A stretch of 53,617 nucleotides of DNA from an uncultured Christensenellaceae bacterium (GTDB lineage: Bacteria; Bacillota; Clostridia; Christensenellales; UBA3700): assembly GCA_944383905.1 (NCBI GenBank), contig CALWRI010000012.1, positions 1 through 53,617 of the forward strand, given 5' to 3'. Every line of letters begins with the position of its first letter. Position 1 is the stretch's first letter. Positions 31,864-46,800 of this stretch are shown here, piece after piece. The translations under genes and the position numbers were made by a program. The notes under the pieces are model-generated. The model was not told the origin of the DNA. It saw only the letters and a list, made by a program, of their open reading frames with translations, and made no database searches.

Positions 31864-34800
31864 TCAGTTTATCGAAACAATGCCGTGATAACCTGTCTGC
31901 GAAGCCGAGGTCACAGCGTCCGCTCCGACCCAGCCGAACAGCTTTATCACCGCGTTCAGTTTTATGAAATCGTCAGTCACGAACAGACCGTTGCCGTCGA
32001 CCTTGATATATCTTTCATCGAAGACGTATGCGCTTATCACGGGAGTGAAAATTGCGTCTTCCCAGCTTGCCGCCGTTTTGTCTGCTTTTTCAATCACGGT
32101 CTCCCTGACCGCGTCTTCACCGCTGCCTACAACGCTTTCCGTAATGCTCACGCCCTCCGAAACGCCCGTTTCTCCGTCAACTTCTCCGTCAACACCGATT
32201 CCTTCGGCAACCCCGCCTACGTCGACGTAAGCCCTGTTCACGCTCACGCAACCGTCAACGACCCCGTAATTTGCGGTCGTGATGCCGCCGGTCAGAGCGC
32301 TTGCCGACAACACGCCCTCAAACGCGCAATTCTCTATCGTGCCGTAGTTGTCGACGGCTATGCCCGCGGCGGTCGAAGCCGCTCCAGTCGATATGACGAC
32401 GAAGTCCGCAACCGTGAGATTTCTGACCGTCGCGCCCTCGTCTATCCTTTCGAACAGCGCCGCGCTTCCTTCTCTGTCGACGATCGCGTTCGTGAACGCG
32501 TGACCGTTGCCGTCGAATGTGCCCTTGTAACCGACGACGTTGCCGTCGGCGTCTCTCCATGCGAGCATTGCGGTCGGCTTGCCGCCGAAATCGACGTCCG
32601 CGGCAAGCATCATGTCTATCGCATAGTAGTCTGCCGCGCCGCCCTCGTTGTCCGTCCATGCGAGATAATCTTCTTCATCCGCGATCAGGTAGTAAGCCGC
32701 ACCCTCCTTGACAGCGGTATCGAAGTAACGGAACGTCACCGTATTGTCCGTCATCGTGACGACAAAGTTGCCGCCGTCCGCCTTGTCGGGCAGCAATGCC
32801 GACGCATACTGCGCGTTCACCGCATAATATTTACCGTCGTCGCGTTTTTCGAGCACGCCCTCCTGTACGAGCGCATCGAAGAAATCTTCACCGAACGTGA
32901 CGGTTATATTCTTTGCCTCCTGCACGAGTTTTGCATAATTCTCCGCCGAAATGCCCATTGCCGCCGCCTGTTCCTGCGTTACGGTCACGACGCCGTCCGA
33001 AGTCGCCTGCGGATCGAGCATCGCCGAATTGTAGGACTGATCCCTGCCGACGACATACTGCGCGCCGACGCCGAGATCTATCGGCTTTATCTCGCCCTGT
33101 ACGCTCAACGAATATCCCGACAGCGCGAAGCCGTCTTCGTCAACGCCGACAGCAAGTCCGTCAGGCGCCGTCCATTGAGCGGAATACAGCGTGTAGTTGC
33201 CCGCGTTTTCTCCGACGAGCACGGGTCTGTAAACGACGTCTCCGACCACAGTCGCCGTGCCGTCCGTACCAACCGTCACGTTTGCTCCGAGGCTGTATAC
33301 CCTGACGAATCCATATCCCGAAAGCTGTTCCGCGGTGAGTACCTGCGTCGCGTATTCGCGGCTCGCAAGCCTGCTGTAAGCTATCATCAGCTCTCTCGTC
33401 GTATAAGTACCGACCGCGGTGTCCGTCGTGAAGTCGGCAGCGTTGTCGCCGCTTCCTATCTTTATCGGAGAGATCTCGTAAGTGAAGGTCTGATCTTCTC
33501 CCTCTCCGATCACCCTTTCGACGATCTCGTAAAGCACGCCGTTCTTTGCGAGGACCTCTCTCGTCACCGCCCCGAACGTCGAGAAGCCGAATTTTTCCGC
33601 TTGCTTCGCCTGCGACGTCGCGACGTTCTCCGCATCGTAATAATTGCCGCCGAGAGTCGCGATCTCCTCACCGTCGTAAGTCACGCCGAGCGTTCCTTCG
33701 TCGGTCGTGTCGTAATATTTTTCCGCCTTTGCTCCGTCCGCGCTTGTGATAGCGGGATAGATCACGAGCGCAATACCGTTGGCCACCTTTGTGCCCTCTC
33801 CCGAGAAGGTGTACTCCGTCCTCGAACCGCTGTCGTAAGTGACGTCTCCTATCGTCTCGCCGCCCGCGCCGCCGCCGATAATACCTTCAAGGCTCGCCTT
33901 GCTGTAATAGCCCGCCTCGGTGCCGCCGACGGTCAGGGTCTTGGTCTCCGAAACCCCGCCGCTCGTAACCGTAATATTAACCGAATATATCTGCGCCACG
34001 CCCGTGTAGACGACTTCTTTTATGCTCGTTTCAACGTCGCCTTCGACGTCCACGTTGCCTCCGCGCACGCCGATAGCGACGGTAAACGCGTTGACTCCCG
34101 ACGTGATCACGGTCGTGCCGTCAAACTGCGCCGCGACGTCGCCCGCCGCAAACAACGCGACGATACGGTTGAGCGAAGATCCGACGTTGGAATCTCCGAA
34201 GGCGGTGCGGTAACTCGTGCCGTAACCGTCCCATACAAACCTGTTGTAAGGCGCGATCGCCTCGATCGCGACAAAGCCCGCGCCGTCCGAATAGTCGACG
34301 TAATAGGACTTGTTATACTCGCTCGCGTCGGTCAGGACGTTGTGCTGCGTGCCCGCCGTCGTGTAATCGTCCGCCGTTGCGAAATAATATCCGATATATC
34401 CTTCGGGATACGGATCGAGCAGTTTGAGCGCCGATCCCGCCGCACCCTCGGTAACGACGTAAGAATATACGTTCTGCGCCGCGGCGTCGCCGCTGTTCCA
34501 CAGCCCCGACACTCCGCTCAACGCGCCGTTTGCGACTGCGACTATCACGCCGTTTGCGGAGCCGCCCGCATTGCCCGCGACGAATCCCGCGCCCGCGCTT
34601 GAAACCGCGTAAGCCGAAGCTCCCGCGCTCTCGTTTACTCTGACCGCTACTCTGTCAAGCGCGCCCGCATTGTTGCCCGCTATCGCGCCCCACTTTGCTC
34701 CGGCAGCCGCAACGTCCGCGGAATATACGAAGGTCGCCGACGTTATCGTCGCGCCCGCCTGATTTACGCCGACTATGCCGCCTGCATATGTCGCGCCCGT

Positions 34801-37800
34801 CACGGCAAGGTCTCCGACAAGCTCTGCCGACACATTGGATATCGTGCCGTTGTTGATACCGACGAGACCGCCCGCCGTTGCCGCGTTGAGAGCTGCGCCA
34901 GGCATGAGTTTGACGACGAGATTGCTTATCGTGCCGTCGTTTACCGCGACGAGCATACCAGCCGCGCCGTGAGTAGCGCCGTCCGCCGCGCCCGTAAGCG
35001 ACAGCGTGTGTCCTCTGCCGTCGAAACTACCGGTGAATACCGTGTCGGAAACGTCGGAGAGATCTGCGCCGTATATGCTGTTGGCAAGATAGAAGGTCTT
35101 GTTCTGAATTATCGCTTCGCGCAGTTCTTCGACCGTGGAGACCGCGACTCCCTCGCCCGCCTGCGCCGCGTTGAGCTGTCCGCTCTCGAGCTCGGACGAC
35201 GTGGTCGAATAGTTGGTCGATCTGACGCTGTCCGAAACGCCCTTTATCACAAAAGTGTATCTGTCGGTCGCGGTCGCTCCGTCGTAACCGTCGATCCCTT
35301 TGAATACGAAGGTCAGGACGTAAGCGCCGTCCTGCGCCGTGAACGCGAAGTCGTCAAAGACGTATCTTTCCGTCACGGAAGGCGTAACCGCGTTTTCTCC
35401 GTTGTTGACATAGAGAGCGAACACGTCCGCAACCGCCGCGTTGAGTTTTGCAAACGCGGACGAAGTGTCGAAACTGCCTCCCGACCAGACCTCTCCGCCG
35501 TAAAGCGTATCCGCGATCTCGCTCTGCACCGCCTCGGTTATGTCGGACGACGTCGCGAACAGGAAGTCGAGTCCCTGCAAACCGGAAACGCCGATAACGT
35601 AACTTCCGTTGTCGCGCTCCGCAACGAGCACGTCAGCCTGCGAAACGGTGTAATCCGTAACGGTGACGACCGTATCGGAGCCGACGGGCGCGCCCTGATA
35701 ATAAAGCGCGTAATTCTCCGCTATGCTCTCGCCGTTGAACGCCGTGTCGTCCGTCGCGACGTCCTTGACATAAGGCGTCACGTTGAGAGTACCGTAAGTG
35801 CCCGCCAGCGAAGCGTTGAGTCCGCTCAAGTCGCCGACGACTACCGTTTCGCCCGGCACGCCGCCGTCTATGCGCAGCGAGTACGCGCCGTCGAACGTCT
35901 TGCTTTCAAACGCGTCGCCCGTTATCTCCACGACGCGCGGAGTGATCTTGTAATATGCCTTCTCTTCGAGCACGGAAACCTCGTCGAACGCCGCGCAGCC
36001 GAGCGCGTCTTCGGTCGAAGTGAACACATAGTTTGCCGCGTCGATCTCAAATCCCGTAACGTATATCTGATAACCGGGATCCGCGGTCACGTTGACGGGC
36101 ACGAAATATTCGTCCTTTCCTTCTTCTTCGTTGAATTTTTTGAACACTATGTTCGCCGCGGACAGATCGGCGTATCCCGATCCCGTGACGTTGACGAGCG
36201 CGCCCTGCTTGTCAACCGCGTAAACGACCCAGCCGTCGGTCGAGTAAGCGGGAAGCGCGCCGGTGCCGTCGTATTCTTTCGAGAGTCCGCCCGTGACGAC
36301 GTACACTTTCGTAAGCGACTGCCTCGTGATCACGAAATCGAACGTATAAGGCGTCGCCATCGAATAGTTGACCGCGTTGACGAGAGAGAGCACCACCGTA
36401 TAAGTCGCGGCGTCGTGCGCCGTGCTCTGTCCCGCGCCGAATGACGCGCTGAACGTGAGCTCGTCGCCGTTTTCGAAGACGACGGACAGCGTGCCGTCCG
36501 TATTGACCGCCGCCTGCGTAAATCCGAGCGCGGTCAGGGTCGCTCTCACTTCGGAAAGCGAATAGTATCTCGTCGAGCTGTATTCGACGCTCTTCATGCC
36601 GGCGACGCCGACGTTTGAGAAATTCTCCGCCGTCAGAGCGTAAGGCAGGATTGTTCCTGCGCCTTCGAGCACGGCATAGCGATATGTAACGGTGGTCTCG
36701 CTACCGTCCTCGCCGATCTCCGTCTCCTCGACGTCTGTGACGTCGACCGCCGCGACGCCGTAATCGGACAGCACCTTTTCCGTACCGACCATAACGTAGA
36801 TCGCATAATATTCGACGCCTCCGAACTCGTATACTTCTCCGTCCGTCTCTATCCCGACGATCTTGCCCGTCGCGGCGTCTTTGGTATCGTATCTCCACCT
36901 TGCGACGACGGGCTGTTCGTCACCTGCGAGCATACCCGTCAGACTGCCTTGGGTCACATCGTAAGTGCCGTCGTACACCTTTTCTATTCCCTCGACGGTG
37001 AGCGGCGCGGGTATGACCGTACCTATGCCTACAAAGGTCATCTGATAGACAAGCCCGTTGTTGACGACGGGGGTGTCGTCATATCCGAGATCGGGATCGG
37101 GCTCGTAATTTTCTTCAAACTGTTCGGGAAGCAGCACCGAATCGGAAGTTGCGACGCAATAGTTGCTCGCGACGTTCTCCGTGCCGTCCTCTCCCTTTAC
37201 GAGAAGTCTGTAATATACCGCCGTGTTCGACTCGTCGAAATTGACGTTGTAACCGAACATCGTGAAGTCGGCGTATACGTCCTTGAGTTTTCCGGCGTTT
37301 ACTCCGCTCATCTTCGCCTGAATTCGCAGTATTACGGGATTGCCTTCCGCGTCAAGAACTTCGTTGCCGTCGGTATCCGCGACAGTGACTTCTGCCGAAA
37401 TGCCGTCTTCTCCTTCTGCATAATATACGACCTCGTCCGTCTTGTCATAGAACTTGACCACGCCCGAGATCACGACCTCTTTGGGCACTATGTAATATGT
37501 ATAGGTTTCGGGTTTTTCTTGCGGTTCTTCCTCTCCTTCTTCGCCCGCACCGCTCTGGTCGCCGCCCGTACCGCTCTCGTCGCCTGCGCCTTCTCCGGAG
37601 CCTTCTTCTCCCTCTTCGACGCTTGCGCCTCTGCCTTCGTTGACGAGCACTTCTCCGAGCCCGCTGACCTCGTAGTTGTCAAACGCGATGCCCGTCAGAT
37701 ACATCTCGTAACCGCCGACCGCCTGCGGAACCACAACCTCGCCGCCCTGCTTGTAGACGACGTTGTTCTCGTCGTAATTTACCGTCTCCGACGAACCCGC

Positions 37801-40800
37801 GAGATCTGCCGTGACAATCGGGAGCTCGGGAGCCGCTTCGTCTCCGTACTTCTTCTCAAACGTATCGGAAGTCAGTTTCACGCTTGCGGGATCGACGGAT
37901 TTTCTCATTATCTTCGCGCAGGCAACCGAAACGACGTTTGAAGTCGCGTCGCCGGCTATGCAGTAATTGCCCGCAAGTCCCTGAACGGAGATCATATTGT
38001 AGAGAGTGCCGTTCACCTCAACGGGCGTTATCACGATGCCGACGTAATCGCTGCCGGCATTGCCTTCTATATACACGGAGCCGGTGCTGTCGTAATTTGC
38101 GTTGGGAGACTCGTATTCGCCGTCGAGAACCGCCACGGTGATGCCGTCTCCCGCAAGCGCGTCGCTCGTGAGCACGGCGCCGTCGAACGAGACCGTGCCG
38201 TCATAAGTCTTCGCGATAGCGGAGATATTGAGAGTGCGCGGCAATACGAAATACGCGGGAGCCGCGGGCAACGACGGGATCGTGACGGTATCTCCCGTCT
38301 CTCCTACCTGTTCTCCCTGTCCTCCCTCTTCGCCCTCTTCGGGGTCGGGAACTTCGGGAACCGGAGTACCTGCGACGTAAACGGCTATCTTCGCACCCTC
38401 GGGTACGGAATAGTTGCCGAGCGAATCCGCGACGGTCGTCGCCCAGACGTAATAGCCGCCGATATACAGCGGTCCCGCGATCTCGTTAAAGAATTCGGTC
38501 GCGTCGGCGGTCAGGGAGTATTCTATACTCTCTATCACTTTGTCATCCTGCGTGAACGTCGCGCCGATCTTGCCGGTGTATTTGTCTATGACGTTGAGCG
38601 TATAAACGAACTTGACGTCCTCGACCGTCGGCATATTGAAACCTTCTTCTCCGTATGCGTAAGAGAACTCTTCGTTGAGGACGATAAACACGTTCGCGCT
38701 GCCGGAAGCGCTTCCTCCGCTGATCTCCTGTTTGTTGACGGTGAACGTACCGTTTCCTGCCCCCTGCTCAAGCTCGAAATTCAAGTTGGAAAGGGTGAGC
38801 GTAACCGTGTAATCGCCCGTCGGCAACACATATTTGTCTCCTCCGCCGGGAGCAAACGCAAACGTGTGAGCCCCGCTCGTCGCGTTGACGGCGAAATACA
38901 TCGACGCAACCGTCTGGCTGTTCTGCGAGATGGTGAGCACGTTTGACGCGACAGAACCCGTAAAGCCGTAACTCATGCCCGAAACGGAGAACAGGAAATG
39001 TTCGGAACCGTATGCCGATGCCTCGTCGGAACGGTATTCGAGCTGCGCGCCCGTCTTGAGCGAAAGCTGCTGACGTTCCGCGACGTCCTTGACCCAGCCG
39101 AGAATATAAGTGTTGAGCTCTGTCGCGGAGATCGTATATTTGTTTATCGTGCCGAGAGCGTTGGACTCGTTGTAAGTGTTGTTGGTCACGCGCCCGCTCT
39201 CGTCGACAAGCAGCGAATAATTCGTACCGTTGACCGTCGTCGTGACGTGATCGAGATCGAGCCTTATGCCCGACCCGGAATTTTTGGAGACGTAAGAGCC
39301 GGAAGGCGTGAACGGATCTGCCGCGTTCTGTATGCCCGTGAACACGGCGACGTTGCCTTCGGTGTTAAGAGACGTCGTGTTGTCGAACTCCTTCGTCGCG
39401 CGTATCACGCCGAGCGATGACGGGATTATCGAAAATTCGAGCATATACGCCGAACCGCCCGGCGTGTATGTATAATTGAGCCTGTCGTCTCCGACGAACA
39501 CGGGCGTAACGCTGAAAGAATAATCTCCGACGGGCAGCCTCGTACCGTTGTTGTACTGACCCGCGAAGTAAGGATTGGTGTTTGAGAAGCTGCTTGCGAG
39601 CCAGCTTATCTCTCCGTCCTCAAGCGACATCTGTCTGCCGTCCTCGTCGGTGACGACGACAGACGGAGTGATCGTCCTGTATACCGAAGTGTAGGTGTAG
39701 ACCGTTGCAGGGAGCGCCGCGGTGATGTCGGACGCGTTGAGGATCTGCTTATCTATCCTGAAATTCGTGACCTTTCTGCTCGAATCCTGCACGTTCTCGT
39801 CCCAATCGTAGTCCGTGCCGACTATCTCGAGAACGAGAGTGTAATTTCCCGCATAGCCGTTGATCTCGTTCGTCTCGTTGGTTATCGTCACGGTAAGGTG
39901 ATCTTTGAGCGGGTCGTCCTCTATTATCGTCGCCGACGGGTCGATCTCGAAGCCGACGTAATAACCGTAATGATAGGTATAGCTTTTGCCGCCGAGATTT
40001 TCAAACAGATATTCGCTGCCTCCGACAGTCGACTTTCCGTTTGTCTGACTGATGACGATGTTGCCGAGGATATCTTCCAGCGCGAGCGTATTCTTGACGA
40101 TCTCGCCGACCGTCCAGCTCGTCTTGGAAACGTAATAGTTGCCCGCGTAACCGACGCCCGTGGTCGGTAGCGACTGACTGACGAGAGTGGAGTTGGTGAG
40201 AAGCGCATAGCTCTTGCCCGCTATCGTCTGACTTGTAGTAACGAACGTGACCGTCTTGTTCGTGCCCGCATTCTTATTGTCGAAGCGTACAAGCGGATAG
40301 ATGTTCACGACGTTGCCCTTGGAGTCTTTCATGACGACCGACGTGCCTTCCTTGCGATAATCGACGTTGGTGCTGTTGCTGTAAATTATCGACACGCTTT
40401 CTGCCGTAACAGACACGGGCGTGATATTTCCGCAATTATCGCGAGCTTTTGCGACATAGTAATTCTGCTTTCCCTGATTGGATCCGGAGACAACCTTGAC
40501 CGTCTCGTAATTGTTGCCGTTGAGTTCTACGACGACGGTATCGACAAATTCGATCGTAAGTCCCGCGCCTACGTCGACAGAGTCGTATTCTACCGCAAAC
40601 ATATCGTTTGTTCCTGATACGGGAGCGTACGCGCCGGAATAGGTAAAGTCGGTATAAGCCGCTTCGGCAAGCACGGTATTGTCAAATTCCTTTGTCACCG
40701 CGTCGAGTCTGATCTCCTTGGGCAACACGAAGTAGCTGATCTGCCTGCCGCTTTCATCGACAAAGCGTACGGTCATGTCTTCGAGCGTGTAGTTGCCGAG

Positions 40801-43800
40801 CGGACAGTTGAAGTTGGATATCCTGAAATAGATATCGTATTCGCCCGCGTCTTTTGCACTTGACGAAGAGGATCCTCCCTTCGAGGTCGTGTACATCGCT
40901 CCGACGGTGATCGTATATTCGCTCGGTTGCACCTCGTAACCGTTCTGCGCAGTGATCTTGAGATTTGCGGAATTGAACGTGAACGGGATCGCCGACGTAT
41001 TGTCAAACGTCTTCGACAGATAACCCGCCGTGACCAGATAGGTCACGTTTGCCGTTTCTATCGCGTATTCGGTAATCGACAGCATACCTATATTAAGGCT
41101 TTCGTATTTCTGCGTTCCTTCGGCGAACACGAAATTGGTAGCGTCGTCGATGTTGATATAGACGTCGTATTGTCCGTAGTTCTTGACCGATTCGTAACTG
41201 CTTGTACCCGACTTGAACGTGAAGTAAAACCTGATCTTTTCTCCCGTAGCGTAACCGGAGATCTCAAGATATTTTCCCCCTCCCGCGGTCGTATAGACCG
41301 GCGACTGACCGAAGATCACGGAGTCTTCTTCAAACGCCTGCGTATCGTATTCAGAATAATAGTCGTAAACTCTGTTGTTCAGATTTCCTATAAGATATTT
41401 CTGCCCCGACATATAGAGATCGAGGTCGTCCGCGGTGATCTCCTCGCGGAATATCTCGCCCTTATAAGCGTAAGTGCCCGCGGGTTTTTTGTACGACGAG
41501 AACGAGCCGTCCGCAAGGACCAGATCTCCCGAAAGCATCGCAGACGCAGGAGCGTAATTCGACGTCTGTCCCGTTCCTTCGAATACCGGTATGGTCGCCT
41601 GATTTATTATGCCGTTCTGGACATATCTGAAAGTGAAATTGATATATGTCGCGCCGAATATCGTGGTGCCCGATCCCGCATTTGCCGTACTGTAAGAGCC
41701 TCCCGTCAGGGCAACGGAGTCGCCCGCCACGAGATTTGCAAACACGGTCGAGCTTGCGCCGTAATTTGCCGTGCCGTCATAAGTCTTGGAGACGGATACT
41801 CCGCTTTGCAATACCGTCTTGGGCAATACGACGGTGTAAATATCTATGTGGTCGAATTGAGAGAACATCATCGTGCGGTTGGTCGTGTTGACCTTGGAGT
41901 TCTCTCCTCCTTCCGACGTGAACGAGATGCGGATGCGGTAAGCGCCGGCATTGTCGGTACTGCTCTTGCTGACCGAAACCGTACCGCCCATATTATTGTC
42001 TTTGTAATATAACGGAGACAGCAGCGACGCCGACACGTCTCCGAGACTTTCGATCCTGTTGCCTTCTTCGTCCGCGTAATACAGCATCGGATCGTCGATC
42101 GCGGTGCCGTCGTATATCTTGGCGACGTTGTCGTAGAATACGCCTTCGTTTTCGTCGTAATAATATCTGTTCTCGTCCATGGCTATCTTTATCGCCATGC
42201 CCATGACGTATGTGAACGTGAAGTCGGCGCCGTCGTTGTCGCGGTCGAATATCTTGACGAAACTGTTGTTCTGTTTCGCCTGTTCGAGAGAGGTCACGTT
42301 GTTGTAATACAGCAGCTCGCTCCTCGACTGCGATCCGTCCGCATAAGACCATTGCTCGATCGTCTTCCAGACAAACTGCGCGCCCAAATTGTCCGTCTTG
42401 AGCGTGACGTTGACGACGACGTCCGAATTTATGTCTTTCGTCTGGAATGACAAATACGCCGAGGTGTCGGGATCGTTCATATCGAGCTCGGTGCCGTTGT
42501 CTTCATCCACTCCGAATCCGACTTCGTAGAGGTAGACGTTGTTGGGTTTGAACGTCCAATTCCAGTCTGTGGTATTGTTGATCGTTATCATAGCCGCCGC
42601 GCGCGCGCCGACATAGTCATAGTTCTTGTCTCCGCCGCTGTCCATGGTCGACGTTATCCTCGGGAAATACTGGTTGGCGACGTAGAACGTCGAGCCGGAA
42701 GCCACGTAAAGCGAGAAGTTGGTCGCGCCTGAAACGCCTGAAACATCAGAATCGTCGTCTACGGCTGTCTGATAATTCACGTAATTTTCAAACGTGAATG
42801 CCGGGACCGTCTTTCCGTCTATCACTTTGTCTTCAAGGTTGACGGTCACGCTTCCGTCCGCGTTCCTGTAAGCCACCTCTGTACGGCTTGCAGATCCGCC
42901 CGGCTTCTGAGCTATCGCGTATATCGCGCTGTATCCGAAAGAATTGTTTTCGAGCAGCTGAACCGCCCTGGAAACGACATAATTGTATTTATCGAGGAAA
43001 TCCTCGCTTGCTTGTCTCGCGGCAACATTGTCGCCGTAATACCAGTTATCCTGATGGAAGGTCTTGTACTGATCGATACCGTACATGAAGTAAATGTTGT
43101 TGAGCGTATTCTGCTCCGCAACGCCCGCAAGCTGAGCGCCCACGTAATAGTTGACCCTTCCGCTGGACGAATAGAATATGTTGTTGTTGCCCGTAGTGAG
43201 GAAGTAAGCCGCGCCGTTCCAGTTGCATATAACGCCGTCTATAATGCCGTACTCGTCGGCATTGTTGCTTATCGTATATGTGGAGTGATCCGAATTGAGA
43301 CCTACTATCGCGCCCGCGCTCGTCACCTTGTCACCCGAACTGAACGAACCTGCGTCGAGGTCGCCCCACGCGGTCATCGTACCCGTTCCGTTAACCGTCA
43401 CGTTGTAAATAGTGCTGTCGCTGGTAAGCCAGCCGACGACGCCGCCAGCGTATGCGAACACGCTGTCGTTTCTGCCCGCCCAGCTGAAGGACGAAGAACG
43501 CGAAGTCGCTCTTATCTCGCTTCCTTCACCGAGAGTGACCGTGCAGTTGGAAATATACGAAGGTGCGGTGGAAGTACCGTACATAAGACCGGCAAATCCG
43601 CCGTTCGTCGACATCGTGTTGACCTTGTAAGAGAGGTCGTTGACATAACCTTTCTGCAACTGCGGACCGTCAGCCGAACCGCGCAGACTGTTCACCTTCG
43701 CGTTGTTGCCGATCGTAAGCGTGCAGTTGTCGATCGTTCCCGCGTTTACCGCAGTCACTATGCCTACGAACAGCGAAGTGCCGTAATTTCTCCAGCTGTC

Positions 43801-46800
43801 CTGCGTGATCACGTCGTGCCACTTCGCATAATCGACGTTGTCTATCGTGACGGAATTGGGCAATTCGAACGCAATATTCTGAATAGTGCCGAGGTTCCTG
43901 CCCACAAAGAGCGCGCCCGCCCTGATACCTATCGAATAAGTGGTGTTGATCTGATTCAGATCGGACGACGACAGCGTGTTGAGTCCTCCGATATAATCCC
44001 AGAAATATTCTCCGTCGAGCAATGCTCCCGCAGGAGTGTTGCCCTTGTCGTCGATGACAGCGCTGTGAATAGTACCGCTTGTAGTGATCGTGACTTTGTA
44101 TCCGTTGCCTTCGAGTATCTTATCCGCTCTCATGGTAACCGCTGTCGTGTAATAATGTCCCGCTTTATCACCCGTGCCCTGCGTCGCATAGTTTACTTCC
44201 AGGTCGTTCGCTATAATGCCTACGTTCGCGTTTGCGTAACTGTTGTAATCGGCATCGGAAGAAAGAAGCCCCTGCGTAGTGTCAGCACCCGAGGACATGA
44301 AGGTCATGAGCTGCGTCTGATTGTAAATGTAGACCTCGTTGTATGTAACGCGCAACATATAAATTCCGTTGGGGAATGTCTCTGCCGATCCTTTCATCAA
44401 CGCAAGCGCGCTTGTAACGTCAACGTCTATCGTCGCGGCAGAAGCCGACGAAACCGACCCGAGCGCCGATATCTGCTTGTATTTGAGAGCGCTGTCCGTC
44501 TCCGTGCCGTCATAATAAGCTGCGGATACGGAAAGTTCATTCCATACGAGATCTCCGGTGACCACGACTTCGAGCTGTCCGAGGCCTTTCCAGCTCGTCA
44601 CCATATCCGATGTCGTCAGACGAGTCGAATACAGATTGTTGGTAAGCCAAAGCCTCATGCCGAGTCCGCGCAGATCGGGATTGTTGGAATCTATCGTGAC
44701 AGGCGCGTATCCGAGCACGGCGATCGCGGAATTGGTGTTGAACGCCGCCGTGTAATCCGCATAGTTCGCGTTGGTCGTCCACATACTGTCGCCTTCGCAC
44801 GCCGTCTGCCATACCAGGTTTTTGAGATTGTCCCAGTTTATGTTCACCGCGTTCGCCGTCACGCCGTCCTCGCTCGTAATACCGTCGAGCAATCTCGCCG
44901 CAATCAGTCCGACGCGTGTGTTCGCCTTGGCTCTGACGTACCCCTCAAAGTCAACGTATACGCTGTCGAGTTTGGACGGTCTGATCTCTCCGTATGCCGC
45001 GACAATATCTCGCACGAACTCGTCTTCGCTGTCCGCCGTAAGCGTTTGATAGTTTGAGCCGAGCGCCACGACGCCCGCCGTATACAGCTTTGTCGACGAC
45101 GTCGTCACTATACCGCTTTCGTCCAGACCGTTGTAGAGATAACCTATACCGATTACTTTTGCCTTTTCTATCGTCGCGGTATCGCTCTCGTCCGAGAAAG
45201 TGTTTATTACGCCGACGAGATTGGCAAGCGCAGCCGTACCTGTGGATTTCGTGCCCGAGATCAACATCTTGGACTGATATTCGGACTCGAATATTACGTC
45301 CGAGAGCACGCCGCGCAAATCGCCGACCACACCGCCCACGGTCGCCGAATTGTGCGTCGCGTTTACCGTAATGGAGCTGTTTGCGGTCAAAGTGACTCCT
45401 ACGCGCTCTATCCTGCCCTGAATGGCAATGCCCACCACGCCGCCTGCCGCAATAAGGTTTGCCTCGCCCGTCATGGTTATGCCGCCCGCGCGCACGTCCG
45501 TACCGAACGTGATGTGTCCTATATTGCTTATCAGGGCATTCTCTCCCGACATCGCGCCGACCATGCCTCCGAATATCGAGTTGTATTTAGCGTCCGCGTT
45601 GCTGTCGAGAGTTATCGTCCTGTCGAAGCTGTAATCGTCGAAATCTGATAACGTGCCCTCGTTGACGCCGACGAGCATGCCGTAAATAAAGCCCGTCAGT
45701 CCCGTCGTGTCTATGCCTATGTTGCTCGCGTTGGCAAGGACGTCGAGAGCGTTTCTGCTTATATTCTTGTCGTCCTCGCCCGTGCCCGAAAGCTGGATGT
45801 CCGTATTCTTGAAAATACCGTAATTAACCGCTATGAATTCGCTGACGACGAGATATTTCTGTTCAACGCCGTCAAGATCGCCGCCGAAAGCGTAAAGCTC
45901 TATGTTGTTGGCAAACGCCGACGTGACGATTATATCGTATCCCGCGTCCTGTCCTCCGTCAAACGTCTTGTCTTTTCCGAGAACGAGCGCCTGCCCGGGT
46001 GTAGCGTTTATCTGCACGGTCTTGTTGGTTCCGTACATTCTCATTTCGGTCGCACCGGACCACAGCTGATATACGCGGTAAAACGCGTCTCCGACCGTCC
46101 TCGAATATTCTCCGTCGACCGTGGTGTAAGAATAATATCCTACCACCTGTCCGTTGCCCGTCGCTCCGCAAGGCTTCGAGCTCAGGAAGCTCAGAATCAT
46201 ATATTGAACATAAGCGCTGTCCGTGAGCGCATATACGCCCGACTCAAAGGAGAAGGTCAGATAACCCGCTCCGCTTGCTCCGACGTTGGAGACGGTGAGA
46301 ATCTGATCCGCGCTGCTGCCCGCGCCCACGCTGCCTGTACCGTTGCCGCCGACGCTTGAAATCTGCTGACTGAATTCCGACATAGTGTAGTATGCCGAAA
46401 TGCCCGTCGGCTTGTGTACGGTGACGGTCAGGACTCCGCCGCCGATCGAGACGTCCATCGTCAGATAGTTGATCGGATTGTCGTCCGAATCCACCATCGT
46501 GAAGCCGTAACATCCCGTCGCAAACTGCGCGTTGTTGTCGACTTCGTCGTTGCTGTTCAGCCAATCGGACGGCGCCATGCCGAACGCGCTTATGTACGTC
46601 GGATGCAACGCGTTGCCGCCGTGGAATACGGGGAATATCTCCGCACCGTCTCCCTCGACTTCGCGCAGTTTATCCGCAATGTACCAGAAAGTGTTTGAAA
46701 CGGCGCCCGAAGGAATTGCAGCGTAACTTGCCGCGAGAACGCCCGAAACGTAACCGTAACGGGCAATGCCCACGCCGTATGAATCCATGGTTACCATGCC

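Noticed and set aside
31790..31866. Basic out-of-frame tail after the giant gene, as in a frameshifted sorting signal
   Set aside because: There is no hydrophobic segment or LPxTG-like motif before it and no slippery sequence at the junction; most likely chance.
31885..34602. A 905-codon open frame on plus, opposite the giant gene
   Set aside because: Its protein is Arg-rich and without domain patterns, and the opposite frame is clearly coding. Other long plus frames at 43012-45057 and 49198-51000 are rejected for the same reason: they come from the codon bias of the giant gene.
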